A stretch of DNA of 64,000 bases from an uncultured Duncaniella sp. Lineage in GTDB: Bacteria; Bacteroidota; Bacteroidia; Bacteroidales; Muribaculaceae. Position numbers and translations under genes: made by a program. The notes beneath the pieces are model-generated. The model worked only from the letters and a program-made list of their open reading frames with translations. It did no database searches and was not told where the DNA came from. Below are positions 33,021 through 42,319 of this stretch, piece by piece (position 1 is the first letter of the stretch; the number at the start of each line of letters is the position of its first letter). The stretch lies in NCBI GenBank assembly GCA_910589485.1, contig CAJUSW010000010.1, positions 1-64,000 of the forward strand. The letters are read 5' to 3'.

Positions 33021-34058
33021 ATGAAAACATTTGCCATCAAGCCGATTGATCGCTCAATCGAGGATGAGATAATCAATAAGATCGACAACCTGACCAAGCC
33101 GAAAGGTTCTTTGGGCCGTCTGGAGGAATTAGCGTTACGGATATGTCTGATCCAGCATACTTCCACCCCTGAGCTAAAGAACCCTCATAACGTCTTGTTT
33201 GCAGGTGATCATGGTATTCTTGATGAGGGTGTGAGTGTTTCTCCCAAGGAGGTGACATGGCAACAACTCAGTCATTTCTCAAAAGGTGGGGCCGGAATCA
33301 ACTTCCTGTGTAATCAGCATGGATTTAGGCTTGTGCTTGTGGATGCCGGAGTTGACTACGATATCCCGGCCGGACACGGTATTATCGACATGAAAGTGCG
33401 CCGTGGCACCCGCAATTTCCTACACGGTCCGGCAATGACTCTCGAAGAGTTCGATCAATGCGTGGAGAGAGGGGCACAGGTCGTCAGGGAGATTCATTCC
33501 GAGGGTTGCAATGTGATAAGTTTCGGTGAGATGGGCAGTGGCAACACGTCACCGTCAGCAATGTGGATGTACTGTTTCACAGGTATTGACCTGAAAAGAT
33601 GTATCGGAGCCGGCGCCGGTCTCGACAACGCCGGGATTCGCCATAAATATGAAGTGCTGTCGCAAGCCGCGGCCAATTATAGTGGCGACGATATCCCCGA
33701 ATCCAAAATAGCCTGGTTCGGTGGACTTGAGATGGCCATGGCACTGGGCGGAATGTTGCAGGCAGCCGAGCTCGGGATGCTTATTATTGTCGATGGGTTT
33801 ATCATGACAAGCGTAATCCTCGCCGCGTCTCAACTTTACCCGGCCGTGATGGAGTATGCGGTATTCGGCCATCAGGGGGATGAATCGGGTCACAAACTCA
33901 TGCTCGAAGCCATGAATGTCAAAGCCATTCTCCACCTCGATCTCAGACTTGGAGAGGGTTCCGGAGCTGTGTGCGCCTACCCTATCCTCGAATCGGCAGT
34001 GAGAATGATCAATCACATGGACAGCTTTCAATCGGTCAATGTGACCAAATACTTCTGA
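33021..34058 (+). CDS. cobT: Nicotinate-nucleotide:dimethylbenzimidazole phosphoribosyltransferase
   Basis: A 345-residue protein with the CobT markers LTKPKGSLGRLEELALR, FAGDHGI, SFGEMGSGNTSPSAM and VFGHQGDESGHKLML. It makes the alpha-ribotide of the lower ligand base. The glutamate in GEGSGAV near the C-terminus fits the catalytic Glu. No gene for DMB synthesis (bluB, bza) is in the window, so the natural lower base is unknown. Its stop overlaps the start of cobS by one base (TGATG). Confidence 0.96.
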   Translation: MKTFAIKPIDRSIEDEIINKIDNLTKPKGSLGRLEELALRICLIQHTSTPELKNPHNVLFAGDHGILDEGVSVSPKEVTWQQLSHFSKGGAGINFLCNQHGFRLVLVDAGVDYDIPAGHGIIDMKVRRGTRNFLHGPAMTLEEFDQCVERGAQVVREIHSEGCNVISFGEMGSGNTSPSAMWMYCFTGIDLKRCIGAGAGLDNAGIRHKYEVLSQAAANYSGDDIPESKIAWFGGLEMAMALGGMLQAAELGMLIIVDGFIMTSVILAASQLYPAVMEYAVFGHQGDESGHKLMLEAMNVKAILHLDLRLGEGSGAVCAYPILESAVRMINHMDSFQSVNVTKYF

Positions 34059-34819
34059 TGAAACATATCGCAGCCGCATTTACATTATTTACCCGCATCC
34101 CAGTGTGGAAATGGGTAAATATTCCGGCGTCGGCATATTCCACAACAGTAGTTTTCTGGCCGTTGACCGGCTGGGTTACAGGAGGCTTCACCGCTCTGGT
34201 AATGTATTCGCTCGCCACGCTGATGCCGATGTTCCCGGCAGTCGTGACATCGTTGCTGTTCAAATTACTGCTTACCGGAGCTTTGCATGAGGACGGGCTC
34301 GCCGACTTCTGTGATGGATTTGGCGGTGGACGTGACAAGGAGAGCATTCTCCGCATAATGAAAGACTCGCATATCGGCACCTATGGTGTGATCGGATTGA
34401 TATGCTATTTCCTATTGATTGTAGGGTTGCTCACATCGTTACCGCCGGTTTTGGCAGCCACAGTAATTTTCTCCGCCGATCCATTCTCTAAATTATGTGC
34501 CTCTCAACTGACCAATAGTCTTCCCTATGCGCGTCCCGAAGGAGCAAAGAATAAGATCTCTTACGCCAGGATGTCATGGCGACAGATAATCTTGAACCTG
34601 ACGTTCGGCATATTACCTGTAACATTGCTTGGCGTTATCATGCCTTGTGCATTATCAGGACTGTTATTCCCGTTGTTGAGTTGTTATGCCCTCAGCCTTT
34701 TGATGAAGAGGCGCATTGGTGGCTATACGGGCGATTGTTGCGGGGCCACCTATCTTATATGTGAGGTGTCAATGATATTCGGCATTGTTTTGATAAATGG
34801 GATATGCGCCTTGTTCTGA
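34058..34819 (+). CDS. cobS: Adenosylcobinamide-GDP ribazoletransferase
   Basis: A 253-residue membrane protein from the ATG at 34058, which shares a base with the cobT stop; a start at 33971 would lie deep inside cobT. It has about six hydrophobic segments and the metal-binding motif LHEDGLADFCDGFGGG, the signature of CobS. It joins the GDP-activated corrinoid with the alpha-ribotide at the inner membrane. Its end overlaps the cobC start by 16 bases. Confidence 0.95.
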   Translation: MKHIAAAFTLFTRIPVWKWVNIPASAYSTTVVFWPLTGWVTGGFTALVMYSLATLMPMFPAVVTSLLFKLLLTGALHEDGLADFCDGFGGGRDKESILRIMKDSHIGTYGVIGLICYFLLIVGLLTSLPPVLAATVIFSADPFSKLCASQLTNSLPYARPEGAKNKISYARMSWRQIILNLTFGILPVTLLGVIMPCALSGLLFPLLSCYALSLLMKRRIGGYTGDCCGATYLICEVSMIFGIVLINGICALF

Positions 34820-35334
34820 TACGACATACTTCAGTGGCTGTGCCTCGTGGCATCTGCTACGGGCAAACCGATGTGCCACTTGCCGACAGTTTCCCCGATG
34901 AAGCAACTATGGTGAAACAGCGATTGTCGAGATATCACTTTGACTGTGTGTACAGCAGTCCCCTTTCCCGCTGTGTGAAGCTCGCACGTTTCTGTGGCTA
35001 CAGCAATCCGGTTACTGATCCAAGACTCCTGGAGATTAACTTTGGAGAATGGGAAATGAAACGTTATGACGAAATAACCGATCCGAAATTACAACAATGG
35101 TATGATGACTACATCAATGTAGCTCCCCCCGGAGGCGAATCTGTCATGGATCAGCGAAAACGTTTCCTGGCATTTATCGATGATATGAAAAGAGTGCCGG
35201 GCAATGAGTGTATCGGCATATTCACGCATGGAGGAATCCTTATAAATGCGCTTGTTGCTTTAGGTGGCAAGTCTTATGCGCAAGTATATGAGGATATTCC
35301 TCCATACGGATCTATAATAGAGATAGATATTTGA
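34804..35334 (+). CDS. cobC: Alpha-ribazole phosphatase, histidine phosphatase family
   Basis: A 176-residue phosphoglycerate mutase-like protein: LVLIRHTSVAVPRGICYG (catalytic His), YSSPLSRCVKLA, INFGEWEMKRYDEI and the second His in GIFTHGGI. In cobalamin synthesis CobC removes the 5'-phosphate from the ribazole or from cobalamin phosphate. Position in the cobUTS unit supports this over a general phosphatase. It is the last gene of the left unit and ends inside cbiB of the opposite strand by 23 bases. Confidence 0.9.
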   Translation: MRLVLIRHTSVAVPRGICYGQTDVPLADSFPDEATMVKQRLSRYHFDCVYSSPLSRCVKLARFCGYSNPVTDPRLLEINFGEWEMKRYDEITDPKLQQWYDDYINVAPPGGESVMDQRKRFLAFIDDMKRVPGNECIGIFTHGGILINALVALGGKSYAQVYEDIPPYGSIIEIDI

Positions 35335-36244
35335 TTGCGACAATTATAATAATTGCCGCAATCTCAACCTTTCGGTTAATTGCTGTGGCTTTTAACACAT
35401 CAGCATAGTTGAAATCACGTTCCGTCTCGCCGATAAAAGGCTTGTACACACATTCCCCGAAATAGTCGTGCGGACCTCCGAAACGACAATCAAGTATTCC
35501 GGCCAAAGCCGCTTCAGGATAACCGCTGTTGGGGCTCGCGTGCTGTGACCCATAACGTCTCACAAAACTTAACAGATTCATTCTTCCCGATACAAGTATC
35601 ATGAGCAGAGCTGTCAGTCGTGCCGGAATGTAGTTGGCCGCATCGTCAATACGCGCGGCTACCATCCCGAAATCACGGTAACGGTCGTTCTTATAACCTA
35701 TCATCGAATCGAGAGTGTTCACCATCTTGTAGGCCATCATGCCGGGGATACCGAGGACGGCATACCAGAACAACGGTGCTATAACTCCGTCGCTCAAATT
35801 TTCGGCAAGAGTCTCAAGTGCGGCTGTACGGATTTCATTTGCTGACAAACTACCCGTGTCGCGCCCTACGATACGCCCTACTTGAATCCGTCCGTTCTCA
35901 ATGGATATATCAACAGCCTTGAACACCATTATCACTTCATGTATAAGCGTGGTTCCGGCGAGGCAGAAAAATATCATAACAGTACTGACTATGATATCAA
36001 GCCAAGCGTATGGCGAGACCAATCTTATGATCCACCATGTGAGCAGATACGTCAACGCTATAAGCACCACGGCTGTGACTCCCCCTTTGTAGCGTCGCCG
36101 GCTTCCTCTATTGAATTTATGCTCACATATGCTGATTGCCCGGCCAAACCAAATGACCGGATGCGACAGCCATGCGGGATCGCCGAGTAGGATATCGAGT
36201 CCCCATGCAACAAGCAAGGGAACTATCGAGATAATAAAGTCCAT
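35312..36244 (-). CDS. cbiB: Adenosylcobinamide-phosphate synthase
   Basis: A 310-residue membrane protein with several hydrophobic segments and the CbiB blocks LLGDPAWLSHPVIWFGRAI, AALETLAENLSDGVIAPLFWY, NTLDSMIGYKND and YPEAALAGILDCRFGGPHDYFGE. It joins the amino-propanol phosphate arm to adenosylcobyric acid. It is the last gene of the right unit, overlaps cobD by 22 bases, and meets cobC tail to tail with a 23-base overlap. Confidence 0.96.
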   Translation of the reverse strand: MDFIISIVPLLVAWGLDILLGDPAWLSHPVIWFGRAISICEHKFNRGSRRRYKGGVTAVVLIALTYLLTWWIIRLVSPYAWLDIIVSTVMIFFCLAGTTLIHEVIMVFKAVDISIENGRIQVGRIVGRDTGSLSANEIRTAALETLAENLSDGVIAPLFWYAVLGIPGMMAYKMVNTLDSMIGYKNDRYRDFGMVAARIDDAANYIPARLTALLMILVSGRMNLLSFVRRYGSQHASPNSGYPEAALAGILDCRFGGPHDYFGECVYKPFIGETERDFNYADVLKATAINRKVEIAAIIIIVAIKYLSLL

Positions 36245-37239
36245 TCTTTAAGAGCATTAATGAGGTTGATGTTCTCGTTCCGGCTTTGAGCTGCGACACG
36301 AAAATGTCGGGATGTCAGCCCCTCAAAATTCGACGCATCACGAATAAGGATTCCATGATTGTCAATGAGCCAATCCTTAAGTTCTGCGGCTGTTCTGTCA
36401 GGCAATTGCGCGAGGATAAAATTACAATCCGTATCACACACCTTGAGCCCTATACTGCGCATCATCTCGGCGAGGCGCGTGGCCTCGGCATGAAGCTCAC
36501 ACGCATCAATCCGGTAATGAGATGCATTATCAATAAGATATAACGCGGATTCGATTGCGACTGTATTAACTGACCATGGTATGCGCATTGATCGCACCCG
36601 GCTTATTACCGCTTCATCACCGATGGCATAGCCAATGCGAAGACCGGGCACGATAAATCGTTTTGTAAGCGAATGAAGCATTACTATATTCTTTCGGGCC
36701 ATTACGTCCGATACCGATAGCACATCCTTGACCGAATATGCCATATATGCCTGGTCTATGATAAACAGTATATCGGGATTATTGTCAATAACTCTCAGTA
36801 GCTCAGATCGGTCATATACAATACCGGTGGGATTGTTGGGATTACATAGCCAAACCATATCAAATCCTTTCCGGATCTCATTGATTGTCGCGATGAATCC
36901 CACCGAGTGATTAAACAGTCCGCAAGCATCCTGATATTCCCGAAACGTGGGTGAGATTATTGCCGAACGACTGCCGGCGAAAGCATGAGCCAACAGGTAG
37001 ATAGCTTCAGTAGCTCCATTGGTCACAATGACATTCTCTGCCTCTACACCATGCACATCCGCGAGTTTCTGCTCCACTCTCCGAGGCTCAGGCTCCGGAT
37101 AATTCCTGAATATATCTCCTTGTTTGGAAAGATGCTCCAATAGGCCCGAATGATCAACACTCTGGGGTATGTTCGTACTGAAATTGATCCTTATCTTTCC
37201 GCCGTAGCGAAATATATCGTCTCCGTGTCCGTCAATCAT
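36223..37239 (-). CDS. cobD: L-threonine-O-3-phosphate decarboxylase-like PLP enzyme
   Basis: A 338-residue fold-type I PLP enzyme: NFSTNIPQSVDHSGLL near the N-terminus, VTNGATEAIYLLA, WLCNPNNPTG and the PLP-binding Lys in HSLTKRFIVPGLRIGYA. Such proteins next to cbiB and cbiP make aminopropanol phosphate from threonine phosphate. Histidinol phosphate aminotransferase is a close relative, but the context favours CobD. It overlaps cbiP by 8 bases. Confidence 0.9.
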   Translation of the reverse strand: MIDGHGDDIFRYGGKIRINFSTNIPQSVDHSGLLEHLSKQGDIFRNYPEPEPRRVEQKLADVHGVEAENVIVTNGATEAIYLLAHAFAGSRSAIISPTFREYQDACGLFNHSVGFIATINEIRKGFDMVWLCNPNNPTGIVYDRSELLRVIDNNPDILFIIDQAYMAYSVKDVLSVSDVMARKNIVMLHSLTKRFIVPGLRIGYAIGDEAVISRVRSMRIPWSVNTVAIESALYLIDNASHYRIDACELHAEATRLAEMMRSIGLKVCDTDCNFILAQLPDRTAAELKDWLIDNHGILIRDASNFEGLTSRHFRVAAQSRNENINLINALKEWTLLSR

Positions 37240-38701
37240 TGCGTCCCATTATTTTGTATAGTTCCGGAATATCGATATACTGGCGCAACCATTGTGCCAG
37301 GAGGTCATACTGCTCATTCTTGAATGATTCGGCATCAAAATCTACCATATCGCCCCTATCCTCAAACGGACTCAATATGAAGTCTATCACAGCCGGATTG
37401 TCAAGAATACCATGTACATAACTGCCAAAACATTTCCCGTCAACCATGCACCCCTCACGCGTTCCGTCGGGAAATGCGATAAACGGATGAGCGGTCACTG
37501 TCCTGCCCATATGGATTTCGTAGCCTCGACAGGTCCGGTTATCGTCCATAAACCGGAAATCGATCTGTCGCGTAGTTTTCTCCCCCGACATTTCAGTGTC
37601 GACAGGGAGCAAACCGAGACCGGGCAAACGATCGATCGATCCCTCCACTCCGTGGGGATCACTCACCCACTCCCCCATCATCTGATATCCGCCACAAATT
37701 CCTATGATAGTCTTCCCATCCTTTCTGGCCTGACATATGGCATTGGCAAGACCGCGTTTCCTAATGTCAAGCAGATCATCAAGAGTGTTCTTGCTTCCGG
37801 GCAGAATCACAATATCAGCGTCGGTCAGATCTTCAGGCGTATCCGCGTAGAACAGATTTACTTGTGGATAGCGTTCGAGTATATTGAAATCGGTGAAATT
37901 GGATATGTGTTTCAACAACACCACGGCGACATTGATCTTGTCGTGCATGGCATGGCGGTCTTTTTGTCCGAGCGCAACAGAATCCTCCTCATCAATATGT
38001 ATATGCGTAGCCATCGGGACTACTCCAAGTACAGGAACTCCACATATGTTTTCCAATATCTTCCGCCCTTCCTCAAATAAGCGCAGATCCCCGCGAAATT
38101 TATTTATGATTATACCTTTGATCCTTTTTTTGTCCTCCGGTTCCTGTAACATGATCGAGCCATATGCGCTTGCAAATACTCCCCCACGGTCAATGTCGGC
38201 AACCAGTATGACCTTGGCATTGGCATAACGAGCCATCGACATATTCACAATGTCACCGTCGCGTAAATTCAATTCCGAGATGCTTCCGGCTCCTTCCATT
38301 ACTACAGGATTGAACCGTGAGGCAAGACGGTCGAAGGCCTGATGAGCGATCACCCGCAATTCATTCTTACCTTCCTTACGAAAATAGCTGTAAGCATCCC
38401 GGTTGCCACACGGCTTTCCGTTCAACACCACTTGCGATGTATGCTCCCCCGATGGCTTCAACAATATCGGATTCATGTCAACTGAACATGGGATTCCCGC
38501 CGCCTCAGCTTGTACAGCCTGTGCTCTGCCTATCTCCAGGCCATCAGGGGTTGCATATGAATTGAGTGCCATATTCTGTGCCTTGAATGGAGCAGGGTGA
38601 TAGCCGTCGTGCAGGAAAATACGGCACAGTCCGGTGGCGATCAGGCTTTTGCCTACATCGCTTCCGGTTCCGGCCAACATTATAGGTGATAATTCTCTCA
38701 T
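37232..38701 (-). CDS. cbiP: Cobyric acid synthase
   Basis: A 489-residue protein with an N-terminal P-loop-like GTGSDVGKSLIATGLCRIF and FKAQNMALNSYATPDG, VMEGAGSISE, and a C-terminal glutamine amidotransferase domain with the catalytic Cys in IGICGGYQMMG and the His in GSYVHGILD. It amidates four side chains of adenosylcobyrinic diamide using glutamine and ATP. It overlaps the PduO-type gene upstream by 4 bases and cobD downstream by 8 bases. Confidence 0.97.
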   Translation of the reverse strand: MRELSPIMLAGTGSDVGKSLIATGLCRIFLHDGYHPAPFKAQNMALNSYATPDGLEIGRAQAVQAEAAGIPCSVDMNPILLKPSGEHTSQVVLNGKPCGNRDAYSYFRKEGKNELRVIAHQAFDRLASRFNPVVMEGAGSISELNLRDGDIVNMSMARYANAKVILVADIDRGGVFASAYGSIMLQEPEDKKRIKGIIINKFRGDLRLFEEGRKILENICGVPVLGVVPMATHIHIDEEDSVALGQKDRHAMHDKINVAVVLLKHISNFTDFNILERYPQVNLFYADTPEDLTDADIVILPGSKNTLDDLLDIRKRGLANAICQARKDGKTIIGICGGYQMMGEWVSDPHGVEGSIDRLPGLGLLPVDTEMSGEKTTRQIDFRFMDDNRTCRGYEIHMGRTVTAHPFIAFPDGTREGCMVDGKCFGSYVHGILDNPAVIDFILSPFEDRGDMVDFDAESFKNEQYDLLAQWLRQYIDIPELYKIMGRND

Positions 38702-39267
38702 TTCAGTTTTCTTTTATATCCAAATTCTCTCCATATCTCTTCCCGGCACCCTGAATGTTGAAGTTCCCATCTTGCCATGATGAAAAAGAGATCCGAAAGC
38801 CGATTGAAGTAACACAATATGATTTCGGGCACTTCGTCCTGATCGTGCAGACTCCATAACCGACGTTCAGCCCTGCGTGCGAGTACCCGGCATTGATGCA
38901 ATTGTGCTGCGACAGGAGTCCCGCCGGGTAGAATAAAACTATCTGGTGGCGTACATTCACTATTCAGATCGTCAATCAGTTTCTCCATTCGTTCCACGGC
39001 ATCAGGAGCAATACTGTTGGGATTGCTGTGGCGCATTTCACTTTTGGTAGCCACGATACTCATTATTGCCATGAGCTCCAACTGGATCCCCCTCAATGCA
39101 GATTGCCACAGATGCTTTGGCTCTAAAATCGTGCGAAGTATCCCTATGGCCACATTGAGCTCATCGATACATCCGTTTGCTTCGATCCTTATATCGGTTT
39201 TTGCCACCCTATGTCCTCCGTGTATGGCGGTGGTACCCTTGTCTCCGGTTCGTGTATATATTCTCAT
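38698..39267 (-). CDS. ATP:cob(I)alamin adenosyltransferase, PduO type
   Basis: A 189-residue protein from the ATG at 39267, which gives a 4-base overlap with cbiA; a TTG at 39303 would be inside cbiA. Motifs are YTRTGDKGTTAIHGG (ATP loop), NGCIDELNVAIG, and RVLARRAERRLWSL. It attaches the adenosyl group to the reduced corrinoid. The enzyme is the PduO kind rather than CobA/BtuR. Confidence 0.95.
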   Translation of the reverse strand: MRIYTRTGDKGTTAIHGGHRVAKTDIRIEANGCIDELNVAIGILRTILEPKHLWQSALRGIQLELMAIMSIVATKSEMRHSNPNSIAPDAVERMEKLIDDLNSECTPPDSFILPGGTPVAAQLHQCRVLARRAERRLWSLHDQDEVPEIILCYFNRLSDLFFIMARWELQHSGCREEIWREFGYKRKLK

Positions 39268-40532
39268 TGCTCCCAAAGTTTTAAAATGTCGGACTCTGCC
39301 CAATAAAGGTGCGTGTATCCTGCTATTGTGTTCTTATATCTGTAAACCGGAGTATTGACCTTACGCATTTTAACGTTCGACTGCGTGGCGATACTTCTCT
39401 CCGGCTGAGGATCGATGATATGGGAATAGTGGAATTCGTGGCCCCTTAATGTGATACCCGGAAATTTAACCGTCCGGTATCCCAGTGATAATGAACTATC
39501 CTTCATAGTTGCTTTCAAGGGGAAAACTCCACACATCTCATATCCGTCAATCTCATCACATAGATAAATCAGTCCGCCACATTCTCCCAAAATCCGGCCT
39601 CCCCTCTCGGCAAACTCCTTTATCTCACGCTTTAGAGAATGATTCAAGGCGAGTTTGTCGGCATAAAGTTCCGGATATCCCCCCGGGAGATACACCATAT
39701 CAGCCTCCGGGAGATGCTCATCATGCAAGGGGGAGAAATACCGGATTTCTCCAAACGCCTTTAGATTGACCGGATAGATAAAGCTGAATGCCTCGTCGCG
39801 TGCCACGGCCACAGTAATATCATGAGGCTTGGGTAGATATAATTCTTCCGGCACATTTGTCAAACGGGTTGACGACAATAATCGGTCAATCTCCACCGTA
39901 TTCTGAACTTCATCGGCCGCAAGATCAATAAACTGGTTCATCTCTTGGCGTGAAGATAATGTTAGCCCCAGATGTCGTGATGGTGTCTGAAGCTTTTCAT
40001 TCTTTCTTATATAGCCGAAACACTCTACCCCGACATCCTCACACGCTTTCCTCAGATACGAATAATGATTCTCCGATGCAACACGATTGAATATCACTCC
40101 TGCTACTTTGACGTCGGGACAGAAATGTGTGAATCCGAAAATAGTGGCTGCTACCGAATAAGCTGTAGAGGCGGCATTTATGAGCAATATCACCGGTATA
40201 TCAAGAACACGTGCAACATCGGCGCTACTCCCCTTCATCTTATCAAACCCGTCAAACATCCCCATCACTCCCTCTACGATACTCACGTCTGCTTCACAGG
40301 AATAATGACCGAATAGGGACCGCACATGCGACTCAGAAGCCATGAACAAGTCAAGATTGATCGCCTCGTTATCAGCCGCTATAGTCTGGAATTGTGTGTC
40401 AATATAATCGGGCCCACATTTGAACGGTCGCACATGCTTCCCCGTGCGGACAAGTGCACGCATCAAGCCGAGCGATAATGTGGTCTTTCCACACCCCGAG
40501 GATGTGGCTGCTATTAGAAACGCTGATTTCAT
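39264..40532 (-). CDS. cbiA: Cobyrinate a,c-diamide synthase
   Basis: A 422-residue protein: P-loop ATSSGCGKTTLSLGLMRA, FKCGPDYIDTQFQT, VEGVMGMFDG, and a glutamine amidotransferase part with Cys in LGECGGLIYLCDE and the C-terminal His in YTHLYW. It amidates the a and c side chains. It overlaps cbiJD by 4 bases and the adenosyltransferase by 4. Confidence 0.97.
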   Translation of the reverse strand: MKSAFLIAATSSGCGKTTLSLGLMRALVRTGKHVRPFKCGPDYIDTQFQTIAADNEAINLDLFMASESHVRSLFGHYSCEADVSIVEGVMGMFDGFDKMKGSSADVARVLDIPVILLINAASTAYSVAATIFGFTHFCPDVKVAGVIFNRVASENHYSYLRKACEDVGVECFGYIRKNEKLQTPSRHLGLTLSSRQEMNQFIDLAADEVQNTVEIDRLLSSTRLTNVPEELYLPKPHDITVAVARDEAFSFIYPVNLKAFGEIRYFSPLHDEHLPEADMVYLPGGYPELYADKLALNHSLKREIKEFAERGGRILGECGGLIYLCDEIDGYEMCGVFPLKATMKDSSLSLGYRTVKFPGITLRGHEFHYSHIIDPQPERSIATQSNVKMRKVNTPVYRYKNTIAGYTHLYWAESDILKLWEQ

Positions 40533-42319
40533 ATCCTGTATCTTATTATCCCGTCATCATCAATCAACACAGCTTCGAACTCGCCATGATATATGCGGGA
40601 ACAATGATTATAACATAGCTTCAACAACGCAGGGAAAAAGCGACAGGCATCCTCAAGGGGGAGTCCCTTCCATAACTCCCTCGACATATTCATTTTTGCA
40701 ATCAATTCCAAAGCAGTGGCAGAACAATTGTTATCCCTGGCAACTTGGCTTAGGAATGCCCGGTTGAGTGTTATTTTATGACTGTGTGTGTCGAGATGCC
40801 CCTCGGCAAGTTTAACGGCCTTGCCCAGCATCAAACCAATAGTCAGTCTCGGGACATTGAGGTCCTCAGCCAATTGCATTGTATCGCCTATAGCATTTCC
40901 ATAATGGATGAACGCTTGCGATGGTAACTCAGGGTATATTCCCTTCATATACCGCTCACTTTTTCCTCCTGAATTTACTACTATACGTTGTGACCCTATC
41001 GCCAATGCCACCTCCATTTCCCGTCTGATCGCCTCAATAAAAGCCTCATGGGAGAACGGCCTGACTATCCCGGTGGTTCCGATTATTGATATTCCGCCCG
41101 TCACGCCGATGCGCGGATTAAATGTCTTGACAGCCAGTTCCTCCCCACCTTCAACCGACACGGTCACATAAATTCCTCCGGAGTATAATTCCGAGAGTTC
41201 ACGCTCCATCATTGATCGTGGAACAGGGTTGATGGCAGGTTCTCCTACAGCAACGCCCACACCCGGCAGAGTCACTGTCCCTACTCCGGCTCCTCCTTTG
41301 AAAATGATACCTTCATGATCGGCAAAAGCCACATTCACTGTGATACGGCTCTTATCTGTCACATCGGGATCATCTCCGGCATCCTTGATTACCGTTGCCG
41401 AAGCTGAGGAGTCTGAGACTTCCACACTTTCTATCTTCATTCTCATAGTCTCACCTTCGGGAATCCTGAAACTGATTTCATCCGGTGTTTCCCCCTTGAT
41501 AAGACTCCATAATGCAGCCTTGGCCGCGGCTGTGGCACATGATCCGGTCGTAAAACCTGTGTGCAACGGATAAAACTCAGGCAAATGGCGCTCAACCGCC
41601 ATGCGCAGGCCATGACGTCCATCCACTGTTATGAACGAATCAGGCAACTCCGGCCGTCGCACTACGAATACCTTCACATTCTTCGCCAGAGCTGTTGTGA
41701 CCTTCTCTTCAAACCCGCCACTCCGGCCACTCTCCTTGGTGATTATGGCATCGGGCTTCAGCTCATCGATAAGCCTGTCCGTATCACCTTCCTCATAGAA
41801 TGACAACCGATCAAAGGGAAAGCCAAATTTCTCTGCCTTTTCGACGGATTCATTCCTGTCAAGAACCCGGAACCATGTGTCGTGTATCTCCCAAAAACCT
41901 CTCAGCTTTGGGATGGTCTGTACACCTGTAAGGGCTAAAAGTCTCGTCACATTAGCCATTGCCATTGCGTTGACGGCACTTTCATAGTCGTCACACCATA
42001 TGATTCCCGGGTTATTTATCTCTGGGTAAGAGCGTTCAAGCCGGATCACCGGTAATCCCAGTTTCTGAGCGACGGCATGAATGGTACGATGCAGATTGAT
42101 GGCAAATGGATGTGCGGCATCAACAATAAGCCTGATTCCGTTGTCACGGCACACGTCCATCATCACGCTCTCGGTCATGGCGCCGGAAATGTGGACACCA
42201 TGTCCACATTCCACCTGCTGACTGTTGCCTAAGGTTGAGTAAATGTATTTCCCCTCCCCTTCATCAAGAGTCTTTATTGCCAAGCGACCTTCCGTCGTAC
42301 CGCCGAATACAAGTATCAT
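40529..42319 (-). CDS. cbiJD: Fused cobalt-precorrin-6A reductase and cobalt-precorrin-5B C1-methyltransferase (CbiJ-CbiD)
   Basis: A 596-residue fusion. Residues 1 to about 240 are CbiJ/CobK: ILVFGGTTEGRLAI, IVDAAHPFAINL and ITKESGRSGG. From about residue 250 the CbiD part begins with HTGFTTGSCATAAAKAAL and continues with FKGGAGVGTVTLPG and INPVPRSMM. CbiD methylates C1 of the ring without a typical methylase fold; CbiJ reduces the ring. Both act on the anaerobic (early cobalt) route. It overlaps both neighbours by 4 bases. Confidence 0.95.
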   Translation of the reverse strand: MILVFGGTTEGRLAIKTLDEGEGKYIYSTLGNSQQVECGHGVHISGAMTESVMMDVCRDNGIRLIVDAAHPFAINLHRTIHAVAQKLGLPVIRLERSYPEINNPGIIWCDDYESAVNAMAMANVTRLLALTGVQTIPKLRGFWEIHDTWFRVLDRNESVEKAEKFGFPFDRLSFYEEGDTDRLIDELKPDAIITKESGRSGGFEEKVTTALAKNVKVFVVRRPELPDSFITVDGRHGLRMAVERHLPEFYPLHTGFTTGSCATAAAKAALWSLIKGETPDEISFRIPEGETMRMKIESVEVSDSSASATVIKDAGDDPDVTDKSRITVNVAFADHEGIIFKGGAGVGTVTLPGVGVAVGEPAINPVPRSMMERELSELYSGGIYVTVSVEGGEELAVKTFNPRIGVTGGISIIGTTGIVRPFSHEAFIEAIRREMEVALAIGSQRIVVNSGGKSERYMKGIYPELPSQAFIHYGNAIGDTMQLAEDLNVPRLTIGLMLGKAVKLAEGHLDTHSHKITLNRAFLSQVARDNNCSATALELIAKMNMSRELWKGLPLEDACRFFPALLKLCYNHCSRIYHGEFEAVLIDDDGIIRYRI

